Shown piece by piece: positions 24,663 through 34,370 of a stretch of DNA of 64,000 bases. The position numbers and the translations under genes are program-made. The notes under the pieces are model-generated. The model was given only the letters and a program-made list of their open reading frames with translations. It did not search any database and had not been told where the DNA came from. Position 1 is the stretch's first letter. Each line of letters opens with the position of its first letter. Source of the stretch: Nocardia coubleae NBRC 108252 (GTDB lineage Bacteria > Actinomycetota > Actinomycetes > Mycobacteriales > Mycobacteriaceae); NCBI RefSeq assembly GCF_001612805.1, contig NZ_BDBD01000013.1:62001-126000 (forward strand), written 5' to 3'.

Positions 24663-26951
24663 TCACAGTTCCGCGGCCGCCATCTCGCGGTCGTTGCGGT
24701 GGATCTCGCGCAACTTGGAACCCTCCACGTCGATATCGGGAACGATCTTGTCCAGCCAGGCGGGCATCCACCACGCCCATTTGCCCAGCAGCACAAGCAG
24801 AGCGGGAATGAGCACCATGCGCACGACGAACGCGTCGAGCGCGACGCCCGCCGCCAGCGCGAAGCCCATCGACTTCGCGGTGACATCGGATTCGAGCAGG
24901 AACGAACCGAACACCGAGATCATGATGATCGCCGCGGAGGTGACCACGCGCGCGCCGTGGTGATAACCCTTCACCACCGCCTCGGTCGGTTCGGAGCCGT
25001 GCACGTACTCCTCGCGCATGCGGGTCACCAGGAACACCTGGTAGTCCATCGCGAGCCCGAACACCAAGCCGATCAACATGATCGGCAGGAAGCTCACCAG
25101 CGGATGCGGGTCCGAGATCAGCCCGAGCTTGCCCTCCTGGAAGACCAGCACCGTCGCGCCGAACGTCGCCGCCATCGACAACAGGAACCCGAGCGCCGCG
25201 GTGAGCGGGACCAGGATCGAGCGGAACACCAGGATCAGCAGGATGAACGCGGCGCCCGCGACGATCGCCATGTACGGCACGATCTTGCTCAACAACACGT
25301 GGTCGATATCGGCGTAGATCGCGGTGGTTCCCGTGATGCCGTACGACATCTGGTACTGCTCGTGCAGCGCTGCCTCGGCATCGCGGGCCGACTGCACCAG
25401 ATCCTTGGTCGACTGATCGTTGGGTCCGGCCTTGGGAATGCCGTTGATGAGGGCGCCCGCACCGTCGGAGCTCATCTGCGGTTCGGTGACCAGTTCCATG
25501 TCGGGGTAGGACATGAGCTTGTCGCGCAAGGCGTTCAGCGCGGCGGGCCGTTGATCGGCGGGGGTGTCGGCCAGGTCGACGGCCACCTGCAACACACCGT
25601 TGCTGCCCTCACCGAAACCCTCGGTGCGCAGGTCGTAGGCCTTACGCACGGTGGTCGACTTGGGCAGGCTGTCCTCGCCGGGCAGGCCGAGGTTCAGGTT
25701 CAGCGCGGGCGCGGCGAGCAGGCCGAGCACCACGATGGCCAGGATCATCGTCACCGCGGGGAACTTGGCGATCACCCGGGCGACGCGGGTGCCGTTGGTG
25801 ACGACGCTGTCGTCCTCGGGATCGTGCTGGGCGATCAGCGGCAGCTTCGGCTTGAACAGGGCCTTGCCGAACGCACCGAGCAGCGCGGGCATGAGGGTGA
25901 TGGCGGTGAGCACGGCGAACGCGGCCGCCACCGCACCACCGAGACCCATGAACGTCAGGAACCGGACACCGACGATGGCCAGCCCGGCGAGCGCGATGAT
26001 CACGGTGAGACCGGCGAACACCACCGCCGAGCCCGCCGTACCGAGTGCGGTACCGGCGGCTTCCTCGGCCGAATCCTGCACGGTCAGTTCGTGTTTGTAG
26101 CGGGAGACGATGAACAGCGCGTAGTCGATCGACAGCGCGATACCGATCATCGAGGCGAGGAACGTCGTGAAGCTCGGGATCTCGAGCACCGTGGTGGACA
26201 GGAAGATCAGCGAGGTCGCGGCGCCGAGGCCGACGATGGCGGTGATGATCGGCACGAAGGCCGCGACGATCGCGCCGAACGCCACGATCATCACCACCAG
26301 GGCAACGGCCATACCGATCATCTCGGACTTACCGCTCGGCATCTCCTGCTCCATGGGCAGGCTGCCGCTCATCTCCACCGTGAGCCCGGCGGCGCGGGCG
26401 TCGTCGCCGACGGCGTAGGCGGCCTCGCGGTCCTCGGGCTTCACATCGGCGAACTCTTTGATGGTGAACGGCACGCTGAAGTAGGCGACGGTGTCGGGTG
26501 CCGACTCGTTCAGCACATTGAGCGGCGCGCCACTGCAGGTCGACGGATCGGGTTGCGCGGTAAGGCAACCCATCTCCTCGGTGGCCGTGATCGGGTCCAC
26601 GATCGGTTCGGTGTGATCGACGATCGGCAACTGCTCGAGCCGTTCGATCATCGCCGCGACGGCCTGGCGATTGGCCGGGTCGGTGAGCTTCTGGCCTGCG
26701 GGCGCGCCGACGACGTAGGTGCCGGTGACCGCGTCGAACGCGAACGCCTCCGACATACCGGGGAAGTGCTTGTCGAGGATTTCGGTCGCCCGCTCCGACG
26801 GCAGGTTCGGCATGCTGAAGTCGTCGGTCATCGGCTTCTGCAGCTGGGCACCGAGTCCGCCGAGCACCATGAAGCAGAGTAACCAGACGGGGAGCACGAT
26901 CCATTTGCGGCGAAAGGCCAGCTTTCCCCACCGGTACAGATAGACGGACAC
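24663..26951 (-). CDS. MMPL-family RND transporter (first of tandem pair)
   Basis: 762-residue inner-membrane RND transporter of the MmpL/HpnN-like class that probably exports lipids or other hydrophobic compounds using the proton gradient. It starts MSVYLYRWGKLAFRRK. It has two repeats of one helix, a large extracytoplasmic loop and five helices. The first loop carries a Cys pair (MGCLTAQPDPSTCSG). Membrane motifs include FLASMIGIALSIDYALFIVSRYKHE (helix with conserved Asp-Tyr) and GLVFGLAMDYQVFLVTRMREE. It is closely similar over its whole length to the next gene, so the two arose by tandem duplication. Not obviously joined to a cell-wall lipid synthesis locus. Confidence 0.9.
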   Translation of the reverse strand: MSVYLYRWGKLAFRRKWIVLPVWLLCFMVLGGLGAQLQKPMTDDFSMPNLPSERATEILDKHFPGMSEAFAFDAVTGTYVVGAPAGQKLTDPANRQAVAAMIERLEQLPIVDHTEPIVDPITATEEMGCLTAQPDPSTCSGAPLNVLNESAPDTVAYFSVPFTIKEFADVKPEDREAAYAVGDDARAAGLTVEMSGSLPMEQEMPSGKSEMIGMAVALVVMIVAFGAIVAAFVPIITAIVGLGAATSLIFLSTTVLEIPSFTTFLASMIGIALSIDYALFIVSRYKHELTVQDSAEEAAGTALGTAGSAVVFAGLTVIIALAGLAIVGVRFLTFMGLGGAVAAAFAVLTAITLMPALLGAFGKALFKPKLPLIAQHDPEDDSVVTNGTRVARVIAKFPAVTMILAIVVLGLLAAPALNLNLGLPGEDSLPKSTTVRKAYDLRTEGFGEGSNGVLQVAVDLADTPADQRPAALNALRDKLMSYPDMELVTEPQMSSDGAGALINGIPKAGPNDQSTKDLVQSARDAEAALHEQYQMSYGITGTTAIYADIDHVLLSKIVPYMAIVAGAAFILLILVFRSILVPLTAALGFLLSMAATFGATVLVFQEGKLGLISDPHPLVSFLPIMLIGLVFGLAMDYQVFLVTRMREEYVHGSEPTEAVVKGYHHGARVVTSAAIIMISVFGSFLLESDVTAKSMGFALAAGVALDAFVVRMVLIPALLVLLGKWAWWMPAWLDKIVPDIDVEGSKLREIHRNDREMAAAEL

Positions 26952-27061
26952 GGGTTTCTCCTCGGTGATTCGATGCAGAGCGTGGAGTAGAGCCGGGTCG
27001 AACTAGTCCTGAGTCTGGTGCCGCGATACCGCGATATCAAGCAACCGGGCCCGCACATGCG

Positions 27062-27098
27062 ACGACCCCGCGATCCATGGGGCGGATCGCGGGGTCGT
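27062..27098 (-). terminator. hairpin between the two mmpL genes
   Basis: ACGACCCCGCGATCC and GGATCGCGGGGTCGT form a 15-bp perfect stem with a 7-nt loop, 15 nt after the stop of the upstream mmpL. No U tract follows on the minus strand. It may limit read-through between the two paralogues. Confidence 0.65.
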
Positions 27099-27112
27099 GT
27101 AGGGCATTACGG

Positions 27113-29407
27113 TCAGCCGACGGCGACCGGGTGCTTCACCGTCTCGGTACCCGAGTTGCGCAGCTGCTCGAGCTTGGCGCCCTCGACGTCGATATCGGGA
27201 ACGATGCGGTCGAGCCACTTCGGCATCCACCAGGCCCACTTGCCCATGATCACCAGCAGCGCTGGCACGATCACCATGCGGACCACGAAGGCGTCGATGG
27301 CGACACCGGCGGCCAGCGCGAAACCGAACGACTTCGCGGTGACGTCGGTTTCCATGATGAAGGAGCCGAATACCGAGATCATGATGATCGCGGCCGAGGT
27401 GACCACGCGGGCGCCGTGGTGGTAACCGGCGACCATGGCTTCCTTCGGCGAACGGCCGTGCACGAATTCCTCACGCATGCGGGTCACCAGGAACACCTGG
27501 TAGTCCATCGCGAGACCGAACACCAAGCCGATCAACATGATCGGCAGGAAGCTGACCAGCGGCTGTGGGTCCTCGATCAGCCCGAAGGTGCCCTCCTGGA
27601 AGATCAGCACGGTGGCACCGAAGGTGGCAGCCATCGACAGCAGGAACCCGAGCGCCGCGGTGAGCGGAACCAGGATCGAGCGGAACACCAGGATCAGCAG
27701 GATGAACGCGGCACCGGCGACGATCGCCAGGTACGGCACGATCTTGCTGAGCAGCGCATGGTCGACATCGGCGTAGATCGCGGTGGTACCGGTGATGCCG
27801 TACTGCATGCCGTACTGCGCCTGCAGCTCGGCCTCGGCGCCGCGCGCCGACTGCACCAGATCCTTGGTTTCCTGGTTGTTCGGACCGGACACCGGGACGC
27901 CGTTGAGCATGGCGCCCTGCTTGTCCTCGCTCCACTGCGGCTCGGTGACGTAGTCCATGCCCTCGTAGGAGGCGAGCTTGTCGCGCAGCGCGCCGAGCGC
28001 CGCCTCACGCTGCCCCTCGGGCGTGGCGCTCAGGTCGGCGACGACCATGAGGACACCGTTGCTGCCCTCACCGAAGCCCTCGGTGCGCAGGTCGTAGGCC
28101 TTACGCACGGTCGAGGTCTTGGGCAGGCTGTCCTCGCCGGGCAGGCCGAGGTTCAGGCCCGCGGCGGGTGCGGCGAGGGCACCGAGCACGACCACCGACA
28201 GGATCAGTGCGACCCACGGCGCCTTGCCGATCAGGCGGGCGAAACGCTGGCCGTTGGTGACCGAGCTGTCGTCCTCGGGATCGTGCTGGGCCACCAGCGG
28301 CAGCTTCGGCTTGAACAAGGCCTTACCGAAGGCGCCCATCAGGGCGGGCATCAGGGTGACGGCGGTGAGCACCGCGAACGCGGCGGCGATGGCGCCACCG
28401 AGACCCATGAAGGTCAGGAACTCCACGCCGACGATGCTCAGCGCGCCGAGCGCGATGATGACGGTGAGACCGGCGAACACCACGGCCGAACCGGCGGTGC
28501 CCAGCGCGGTACCGGCGGCTTCCTCGGCCGAATCACGCACGGACAGTTCGTGTTTGTAGCGCGAGACGATGAACAGCGCGTAGTCGATCGACAGCGCGAT
28601 ACCGATCATCGAGGCGAGGAAGGTGGTGAAGCCTGGCACCTCCATGAAGGAGGTGCCGAGCATGATCGTCGAGGTCGCGGCGCCGAGGCCGACGATGGCG
28701 GTGACGATCGGGACGACCGCGGCGACGATGGCGCCGAACGCGATCACCATGACGATCAGGGCGACGCCCATACCGATGAGCTCGGACTTGCCGCTCGGCT
28801 GTTCCTGCTTCATCGCGATGGAACCGCTGAGTTCGACGGTCAGGCCGGCGTTGCGGGCGTCGGCGCCGACCTCGAAGGCGGCGTCGCGCTCGGCGTCGGT
28901 CACGTCGGTGACGTTCTCGATGGTGAACGGCACGTTGAGGGTGGCGACGGTCTTCGGCGCGGTTTCGTTGAGCACGTTGAGCGGGGCGCCCGAGCAGGTC
29001 GACGGGTCAGGGTTGCTCAGGCAGCCCATCTTGTCGGTCATCTCGATCGGGTTGGCCAGCGGCTTGGTCTTGTCGACGATCGGCAGTTCACCGAGCTTGC
29101 CGATGAACGCTTCGATCGCGGCACGGTTGGCCGGATCGGTGAGCTGCTGGCCTTCCGGCGCGGCGATCACGTACGTGCCTGCCACGGCGTCGAACTTGAA
29201 CTGTTCGGACATGCCGGGGAAGTGCTTGTCGAGGATTTCGTTGGCGCGAGCCGAGGGCAGCTCGGGCATGCTGAAGTCGTTGCTCATCGGCTTGCTGAGG
29301 GTGGCGCCGAGCCCGCCGAGCAGAACGAACAGCAGTAGCCAGACCGGCAACACTATCCATTTACGGCGGAAAGCGAACTTTCCCCATCGGTACAGGTATA
29401 CGGACAC
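27113..29407 (-). CDS. MMPL-family RND transporter (second of tandem pair)
   Basis: 764 residues from the GTG at 29407 (VSVYLYRWGKFAFRRK), the position homologous to the start of its neighbour. Topology and motifs are those of the paralogue at 24663: DYALFIVSRYKHE, GLVFGLAMDYQVFLVTRMREE, and the loop Cys pair MGCLSNPDPSTCSG. Most divergence is in the first periplasmic loop and C-terminal tail (TETVKHPVAVG). It is nearest the divergent TetR gene and the palindromic operator, so it is the likeliest direct target of that repressor. Substrate unknown. Confidence 0.9.
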   Translation of the reverse strand: MSVYLYRWGKFAFRRKWIVLPVWLLLFVLLGGLGATLSKPMSNDFSMPELPSARANEILDKHFPGMSEQFKFDAVAGTYVIAAPEGQQLTDPANRAAIEAFIGKLGELPIVDKTKPLANPIEMTDKMGCLSNPDPSTCSGAPLNVLNETAPKTVATLNVPFTIENVTDVTDAERDAAFEVGADARNAGLTVELSGSIAMKQEQPSGKSELIGMGVALIVMVIAFGAIVAAVVPIVTAIVGLGAATSTIMLGTSFMEVPGFTTFLASMIGIALSIDYALFIVSRYKHELSVRDSAEEAAGTALGTAGSAVVFAGLTVIIALGALSIVGVEFLTFMGLGGAIAAAFAVLTAVTLMPALMGAFGKALFKPKLPLVAQHDPEDDSSVTNGQRFARLIGKAPWVALILSVVVLGALAAPAAGLNLGLPGEDSLPKTSTVRKAYDLRTEGFGEGSNGVLMVVADLSATPEGQREAALGALRDKLASYEGMDYVTEPQWSEDKQGAMLNGVPVSGPNNQETKDLVQSARGAEAELQAQYGMQYGITGTTAIYADVDHALLSKIVPYLAIVAGAAFILLILVFRSILVPLTAALGFLLSMAATFGATVLIFQEGTFGLIEDPQPLVSFLPIMLIGLVFGLAMDYQVFLVTRMREEFVHGRSPKEAMVAGYHHGARVVTSAAIIMISVFGSFIMETDVTAKSFGFALAAGVAIDAFVVRMVIVPALLVIMGKWAWWMPKWLDRIVPDIDVEGAKLEQLRNSGTETVKHPVAVG

Positions 29408-29437
29408 GTGTCCCCGCCTCCACATCGCGAATGATTT

Positions 29438-29463
29438 GTCTACCGTGCGGTAGGTAGACTACC
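29438..29463. promoter_or_regulatory. TetR-type palindromic operator between mmpL and tetR
   Basis: Nested inverted repeats: GTCTACC (29438-29444) with GGTAGAC (29453-29459), the tighter CTACCG-TG-CGGTAG (29440-29453), and GGTAGACTACC (29453-29463). They lie about 30 nt before the mmpL start and 80 nt before the tetR start, ideal for a repressor controlling both directions. Confidence 0.65.
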
Positions 29464-29540
29464 GACGGCGTAAGCGGAGGGGCAACCTCAATTTTATGGG
29501 CGCCGGATAGATCACCAACGATTCATGGGAGGATTACGAC

Positions 29541-30134
29541 ATGGCTGCCCGGGACACCGCCGACACCGTTACCGCAGGTGGAGGCACTAAACAGGCGATT
29601 CGTGATGCCGCGCTTCGGCTGTTCGCCGCGAAAGGCTTCGAGCAGACGAGCCTGCGCGAAGTGGCCGATATGGTGGGAATCACAAAGGCGTCGCTGTACT
29701 ACCACTACGCGTCGAAGCTCGATCTGCTGCTGGCGATCATCGACCCGATCATCGATCACATGCGCGATATCGTCACCGATATCGACGCCGTCCCCTACGA
29801 CAGCGAGGGCATCCGCGCCGTCCTGCGCACCTATCTGCGCGGCATGATCCGCCACCGCGACGCGGGCGCGCTGTGTGTGCGCGACACCGCCGCCATCGTC
29901 AACGCCATCGCCGACCGCTACCCGGATCTCATGGAACCCACTCGCGAGCTGCGGACCTGGCTGTCCGGACCGAATCCGACGCCGGAGTCGATGCTGCGCG
30001 CGGCCGGTGCCATCGAGGTGCTCGGGGTGGCGCTGCTGTCGATCGAGCTGGCGCCGGGAGCCACCGACGCGCTCGTCGAGCAGACGTTGCTCGACGCGGC
30101 GACCGCCGTGCTGGCCGGCGGCGCGACCGCGTAG
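29541..30134 (+). CDS. TetR-family transcriptional regulator
   Basis: 197 residues. The N-terminal helix-turn-helix (about 16-62) reads KQAIRDAALRLFAAKGFEQTSLREVADMVGITKASLYYHYASK, canonical for TetR. The C-terminal ligand-binding half (for example DRYPDLMEPTRELRTWL) is variable. The ribosome binding site GGGAGGA precedes the ATG. Divergent from the tandem mmpL genes with palindromes in between, so it most likely represses them and itself, responding to a hydrophobic ligand. An Rrf2 gene follows 10 nt later. Confidence 0.92.
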   Translation: MAARDTADTVTAGGGTKQAIRDAALRLFAAKGFEQTSLREVADMVGITKASLYYHYASKLDLLLAIIDPIIDHMRDIVTDIDAVPYDSEGIRAVLRTYLRGMIRHRDAGALCVRDTAAIVNAIADRYPDLMEPTRELRTWLSGPNPTPESMLRAAGAIEVLGVALLSIELAPGATDALVEQTLLDAATAVLAGGATA

Positions 30135-30144
30135 GTTCGAGACC

Positions 30145-30621
30145 GTGCATATCACCGCAAGGGTCGATTACGCGGTGCGAACGTTGCTCGAGCTCGCCGC
30201 GGCCGACGGGGTCGTGAAGGCCGAGGCCATCGCCGCCGCGGCGCAGATCCCGCCGAAGGTCCTCGAGACCGTGCTCGCCGAGCTGCGTCGCGCCGAACTG
30301 GTGCGCAGCAGGCGCGGACCGGACGGCGGGTACCGCCTGGGCAGGCCCGCCGAGGAGATCTCGGTGGCCGACGTGATCCGTGGGGTCGAGTCGCCGCTGG
30401 CCTCGGTGCGCGGGCAGCGCCCCGAGGACGTGCGCTACCCCGGTGCGGCCGAGCCGCTGCAGCGGGTGTGGATCGCGCTGCGGGTGAATATCCGGGCCGT
30501 GCTCGAGAACGTGTCGATCGCCGATATCGCCGCCGACCGACTGCCCGGTTTCATCGATGAGTTGATCGCGGATCCTGGCGCCTGGGCGCGGCGCGAGCCA
30601 CGTACGCCCGCCGACGCGTGA
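30145..30621 (+). CDS. Rrf2-family transcriptional regulator without Fe-S cysteines
   Basis: 158 residues from a GTG. The Rrf2 winged helix is clear: HITARVDYAVRTLLELAA, then AIAAAAQIPPKVLETVLAEL and the wing SRRGPDGGYRLGRPAEEISVADVIRGVE. IscR/NsrR/RsrR-type Rrf2 proteins bind an Fe-S cluster through Cys residues; here no cysteine is present, so it probably senses something else or acts without a cofactor. It begins 10 nt after tetR, suggesting co-transcription. Two DnaA-box-like sites follow directly after its stop. Confidence 0.88.
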   Translation: MHITARVDYAVRTLLELAAADGVVKAEAIAAAAQIPPKVLETVLAELRRAELVRSRRGPDGGYRLGRPAEEISVADVIRGVESPLASVRGQRPEDVRYPGAAEPLQRVWIALRVNIRAVLENVSIADIAADRLPGFIDELIADPGAWARREPRTPADA

Positions 30622-30622
30622 T

Positions 30623-30649
30623 TTATCCACAGGTTCGGGTTTATCCACA
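30623..30649. promoter_or_regulatory. pair of perfect DnaA-box-like 9-mers
   Basis: TTATCCACA at 30623-30631 and again at 30641-30649, same orientation, 18 bp apart start to start, directly after the Rrf2 stop and before the ABC exporter start at 30716. Each is a perfect match to the E. coli-type DnaA-box consensus. Confidence 0.55.
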
Positions 30650-30715
30650 GGCCTGGTGAAACGCCTGGATAACCCGGGGGCGTGGCCTCGCCGCACGCGG
30701 TAGCCTGCGTCCATC

Positions 30716-32449
30716 ATGTTGATCACCCTGCTGCGGACCTACCTGGCCCCGTACCGCGCCCAGCTGGCCGGGGTTCTCGTGCTCCAGCTGGTCTCGGTCA
30801 TCGCGATGCTCTACCTGCCGAGCCTCAACGCCGACCTCATCGACAACGGCATCACCAGGGGCGACATCGGCTACATCTGGACCACCGGCCTGTGGATGCT
30901 CGCGGTGAGCTGCGTGCAGATCATCGCCTCGTCGGCCTCGGTGTACTTCGGTGCGCAGGCGGCGATGGGCGCGGGCCGGGACATGCGCGGCGCGGTGCTG
31001 CACCGGGTCGAGACGTTCTCCGCGCGCGAGGTCGGCCTGTTCGGCGCGCCCTCGCTCATCACCCGCTCCACCAACGACATCCAGCAGGTGCAGCTGCTCA
31101 TCGTGATGTCGGTGACGATTCTGGTGATGGCACCGATCATGTGCGTCGGCGGCATCATCATGGCGGTGCGCGAAGACGCCGGGCTCTCGTGGCTGCTGCT
31201 CATCGCGGTGCCCGCGCTGGCGCTGAGCATGGGGCTGGTCGTCGCGAAGATGGTGCCGGGCTTCCGGCAGATGCAGGAACGCATCGACGGGGTGAACCGG
31301 GTGCTGCGCGAGCAGATCACCGGTATCCGGGTGATCCGCGCGTTCGTGCGGGAACGTCAGGAGATCTGGCGCTTCGGGATGGCCAACACCTCGCTCACCG
31401 ACGCCTCGCTGCGCGTGGGCAAGCTGATGGCGCTGATGTTCCCGATCGTCATGCTCATCTCCAATGTCACCGCCGTCGGGGTGATCTGGTTCGGCGGGCA
31501 TCACGTCGACGACGGCACCATGCAGATCGGCTCGCTCACCGCGATGCTGTCCTACATCATGCAGATCCTGATGGCCGTGATGATGGCCTCGTTCCTGGCG
31601 ATGATGGCCCCGCGCGCGGCGGTCTCGGCCGACCGGATCGGCGCGGTGCTCGAGACCGAGTCCTCGGTGCGCCCGCCGCGCCTGCCGCAGCCCTTCGCAG
31701 GCGATCCGGCGACCGTCGACCTGCAGTTCGCCGAATTCGCCTTCCCCGGCGCGGAGAAGCCGGTGCTGCGAGCCATCCGCTTCCAGGTCGCACCCGGAAC
31801 GACAACGGCCGTGGTCGGTTCCACCGGTGCGGGCAAGACCACGCTCGTCAATCTGATCCCGCGCCTGATCGATGTCACCGACGGCGCGGTGTACGTGGGC
31901 GGCACCGACGTGCGGCACCTGGACCTCGAAACCCTGCGCGGCGGAATCGGATTGGTGCCGCAAAAGGCGTACCTGTTCTCCGGAACCGTCGCGAGCAACC
32001 TGCGCTACGGCAAACCCGACGCCACCGACGACGAGCTCTGGCACGCGCTCGAGGTGGCCCAGGCGGCCGACTTCGTGCGCGAGATGCCGCAGGGCCTCGA
32101 CACTCCGGTCGCCCAGGGTGGGACAACGGTGTCGGGTGGTCAGCGGCAGCGCCTGTGCATCGCCCGCGCGCTGGTGCGCAAGCCGCGCATCTACCTGTTC
32201 GACGATTCGTTCTCCGCGCTCGACGTGGCGACCGACGCCCGGTTGCGCGCGGCGCTGAAACCCGAGACCGCCGACGCGTCGGTGATCATCGTGGCCCAGC
32301 GGATCCAGACCATTCGTGACGCCGACCAGATCGTCGTCCTCGAGGACGGCGCCATGGCAGGCCTCGGCACCCATGACGAACTGATGCAGCGGTGCCCGGA
32401 GTACCGCGAGATCGTCGAGTCCCAGCTCAGTGTGGAGGAGGCTCGATGA
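30716..32449 (+). CDS. heterodimeric ABC exporter, degenerate-site subunit
   Basis: 577 residues: six membrane spans (about 15-300), then an ATPase domain with Walker A VGSTGAGKTT, signature TTVSGGQRQRL, Walker B IYLFDDSFSALD (Asp instead of catalytic Glu) and IIVAQRIQT at the H-loop (Gln instead of His). Both substitutions place the degenerate ATP site on this subunit. Length and pairing resemble mycobacterial Rv1273c, whose partner is Rv1272c. It overlaps the next gene by 4 nt (ATGA). Substrate not predictable, though the mycobacterial pair has been linked to lipid transport. Confidence 0.9.
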   Translation: MLITLLRTYLAPYRAQLAGVLVLQLVSVIAMLYLPSLNADLIDNGITRGDIGYIWTTGLWMLAVSCVQIIASSASVYFGAQAAMGAGRDMRGAVLHRVETFSAREVGLFGAPSLITRSTNDIQQVQLLIVMSVTILVMAPIMCVGGIIMAVREDAGLSWLLLIAVPALALSMGLVVAKMVPGFRQMQERIDGVNRVLREQITGIRVIRAFVRERQEIWRFGMANTSLTDASLRVGKLMALMFPIVMLISNVTAVGVIWFGGHHVDDGTMQIGSLTAMLSYIMQILMAVMMASFLAMMAPRAAVSADRIGAVLETESSVRPPRLPQPFAGDPATVDLQFAEFAFPGAEKPVLRAIRFQVAPGTTTAVVGSTGAGKTTLVNLIPRLIDVTDGAVYVGGTDVRHLDLETLRGGIGLVPQKAYLFSGTVASNLRYGKPDATDDELWHALEVAQAADFVREMPQGLDTPVAQGGTTVSGGQRQRLCIARALVRKPRIYLFDDSFSALDVATDARLRAALKPETADASVIIVAQRIQTIRDADQIVVLEDGAMAGLGTHDELMQRCPEYREIVESQLSVEEAR

Positions 32450-34350
32450 GGCCGGGTGCGCCCGTCCCCGGCGCCCCGGGTACGAAACCGAAATCGTTCG
32501 TTCCGTCGCTGAAGCGGCTGCTGCGCAGGCTCGCGCCGGAGAAATTCTCCGTCGCGGTCATCATCGCGCTCGTCGTCACCTCGGTGGTGCTCAACACGCT
32601 CGGCCCGTGGTTGCTCGGCAAGGCGACGAACCTGGTGTTCGACGGGTTCGTCGGCAAGCAGCTCCCGGCGGGGCTCAGCAAGGACGAGACCGTCGAGATG
32701 CTGCGTCAGCGCGGGGAGAACACCCGCGCCGACATGCTCTCGGCCATGAACGTGATCCCTGGCACCGGTATCGATTTCGGTGCGGTCGGCCGGGTGCTCA
32801 CGCTGGTGCTCGTGCTCTACGTGGTCGCCGCGGTGTTCGGCTGGCTGCAGGGTTATCTGCTCAACGTCGTCATCAACCGCACGGTCAAACGCCTGCGCGA
32901 CGACGTGGAGAACAAGCTGCACCGCCTGCCGCTGCGCTACTTCGACACCGCACCGCGCGGCGACGTGCTCAGCCGCGTCACCAACGACGTCGACAACGTC
33001 TCCCAGAGCCTGCAGCAGACCATGAGCCAGCTGCTCGTCTCGCTGTTCACCGTGGTCGGCATCCTGATCATGATGTTCTGGATCTCGCCGCTGCTGGCGC
33101 TGATCGCCCTGCTCACGGTGCCCGCGGCCATCATCGTCACCGCGCAGATCGCCAAACGGTCCAAGCCGCACTTCGTGAACCAGTGGAAATACACCGGTGA
33201 GGTGAACTCCTCGGTGGAGGAGGCCTACACCGGCCACGAGATCATCACCGCGTTCGGCCGCAGCCGCGAGGTCGGCCGGGAGTTCGACGAGCGCAACGAC
33301 AAGCTCTACAACGCCAGCTTCAAGGCGCAGTTCATCTCCGGCCTGATCATGCCCGCGATCATGTTCCTCGGAAACGTGAACTTCGTATTCATCGCGCTGG
33401 TCGGTGGCCTGCGGGTGGCCACCGGCAATCTCTCGCTCGGTGAGGTGCAGGCCTTCATCCAGTACTCGCGCCAGTTCAGCCAGCCGCTCACCCAGATCGG
33501 CGCCATGGCCAATCTGCTGCAGTCCGGGGTGGCCTCGGCCGAGCGGATCTTCGAGATCCTCGACGCCGAGGAACAGAGCCCCGACCCGCTGGTGGAGAAC
33601 TCGCGCCCGGTCGACCGCGGCCGGGTGGAGTTCGACGCGGTGTCCTTCGGTTACGACCCGGAAACCCCTGTCATCGAACGGCTTTCGCTGGTGGCCGACC
33701 CGGGTCATGTGATCGCCATCGTGGGCCCCACCGGTGCGGGCAAGACCACGCTGGTGAACCTGCTGATGCGCTTCTACGAGATCGACGCGGGCACCATCTC
33801 CATCGACGACGTCGACATCACCACCATCACCCGCGACCACCTGCGTTCGCGTATCGGCATGGTGTTGCAGGACACCTGGCTGTTCCAGGGCACCATCCGC
33901 GAGAACATCGCCTACGGCAATCCCAATGCCTCGGAGCACGACATCATCGCCGCGGCCCGCGCCGCCTACGTCGACCGGTTCGTGCATTCGCTGCCCGACG
34001 GCTACGACACGGTGATCGACGAGGAAGGCGGCGGGGTGAGCGCCGGTGAGAAGCAGCTCATCACCATCGCCCGCGCGTTCCTGGCCAAGCCGTCGATCCT
34101 GATCCTCGACGAGGCGACCAGCTCGGTCGACACCCGCACCGAACTGCTGGTGCAGCACGCCACCGCCGCGCTGCGTCGCGACCGCACCAGTTTCGTCATC
34201 GCCCACCGGCTTTCGACTATCCGTGACGCGGACCTGATCGTGGTGATGGAGAAGGGCCGCATCGTCGAACACGGCAACCACGAACGCCTGCTCGAGGAGC
34301 GAGGCGCCTACTACCGCCTCTACAACGCCCAGTTCGCGGCCGCTCAGTAG
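32446..34350 (+). CDS. heterodimeric ABC exporter, catalytic subunit
   Basis: 634 residues. A Pro-rich N-terminus is followed by six membrane spans; an insertion of about 50 residues after the first span (GKQLPAGLSKDETVEMLRQRG) matches the long partner in this class. ATPase motifs: Walker A VGPTGAGKTT, signature GGVSAGEKQLI (SAGE in place of SGGQ), Walker B ILILDEATSSVD with catalytic Glu, H-loop VIAHRLST. The altered signature faces the degenerate Walker site of the partner. GGAGG precedes the ATG. Confidence 0.9.
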   Translation: MRPGAPVPGAPGTKPKSFVPSLKRLLRRLAPEKFSVAVIIALVVTSVVLNTLGPWLLGKATNLVFDGFVGKQLPAGLSKDETVEMLRQRGENTRADMLSAMNVIPGTGIDFGAVGRVLTLVLVLYVVAAVFGWLQGYLLNVVINRTVKRLRDDVENKLHRLPLRYFDTAPRGDVLSRVTNDVDNVSQSLQQTMSQLLVSLFTVVGILIMMFWISPLLALIALLTVPAAIIVTAQIAKRSKPHFVNQWKYTGEVNSSVEEAYTGHEIITAFGRSREVGREFDERNDKLYNASFKAQFISGLIMPAIMFLGNVNFVFIALVGGLRVATGNLSLGEVQAFIQYSRQFSQPLTQIGAMANLLQSGVASAERIFEILDAEEQSPDPLVENSRPVDRGRVEFDAVSFGYDPETPVIERLSLVADPGHVIAIVGPTGAGKTTLVNLLMRFYEIDAGTISIDDVDITTITRDHLRSRIGMVLQDTWLFQGTIRENIAYGNPNASEHDIIAAARAAYVDRFVHSLPDGYDTVIDEEGGGVSAGEKQLITIARAFLAKPSILILDEATSSVDTRTELLVQHATAALRRDRTSFVIAHRLSTIRDADLIVVMEKGRIVEHGNHERLLEERGAYYRLYNAQFAAAQ

Positions 34351-34370
34351 CGCCCTGGCACCATGGGCGG

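Noticed and set aside
24699..26882. Very long plus-strand open frame opposite the first mmpL (and its equivalent at 27077-29338)
   Set aside because: Both are mirror images of the recognised MmpL proteins, with His/Gly/Asp-rich composition and no domain.
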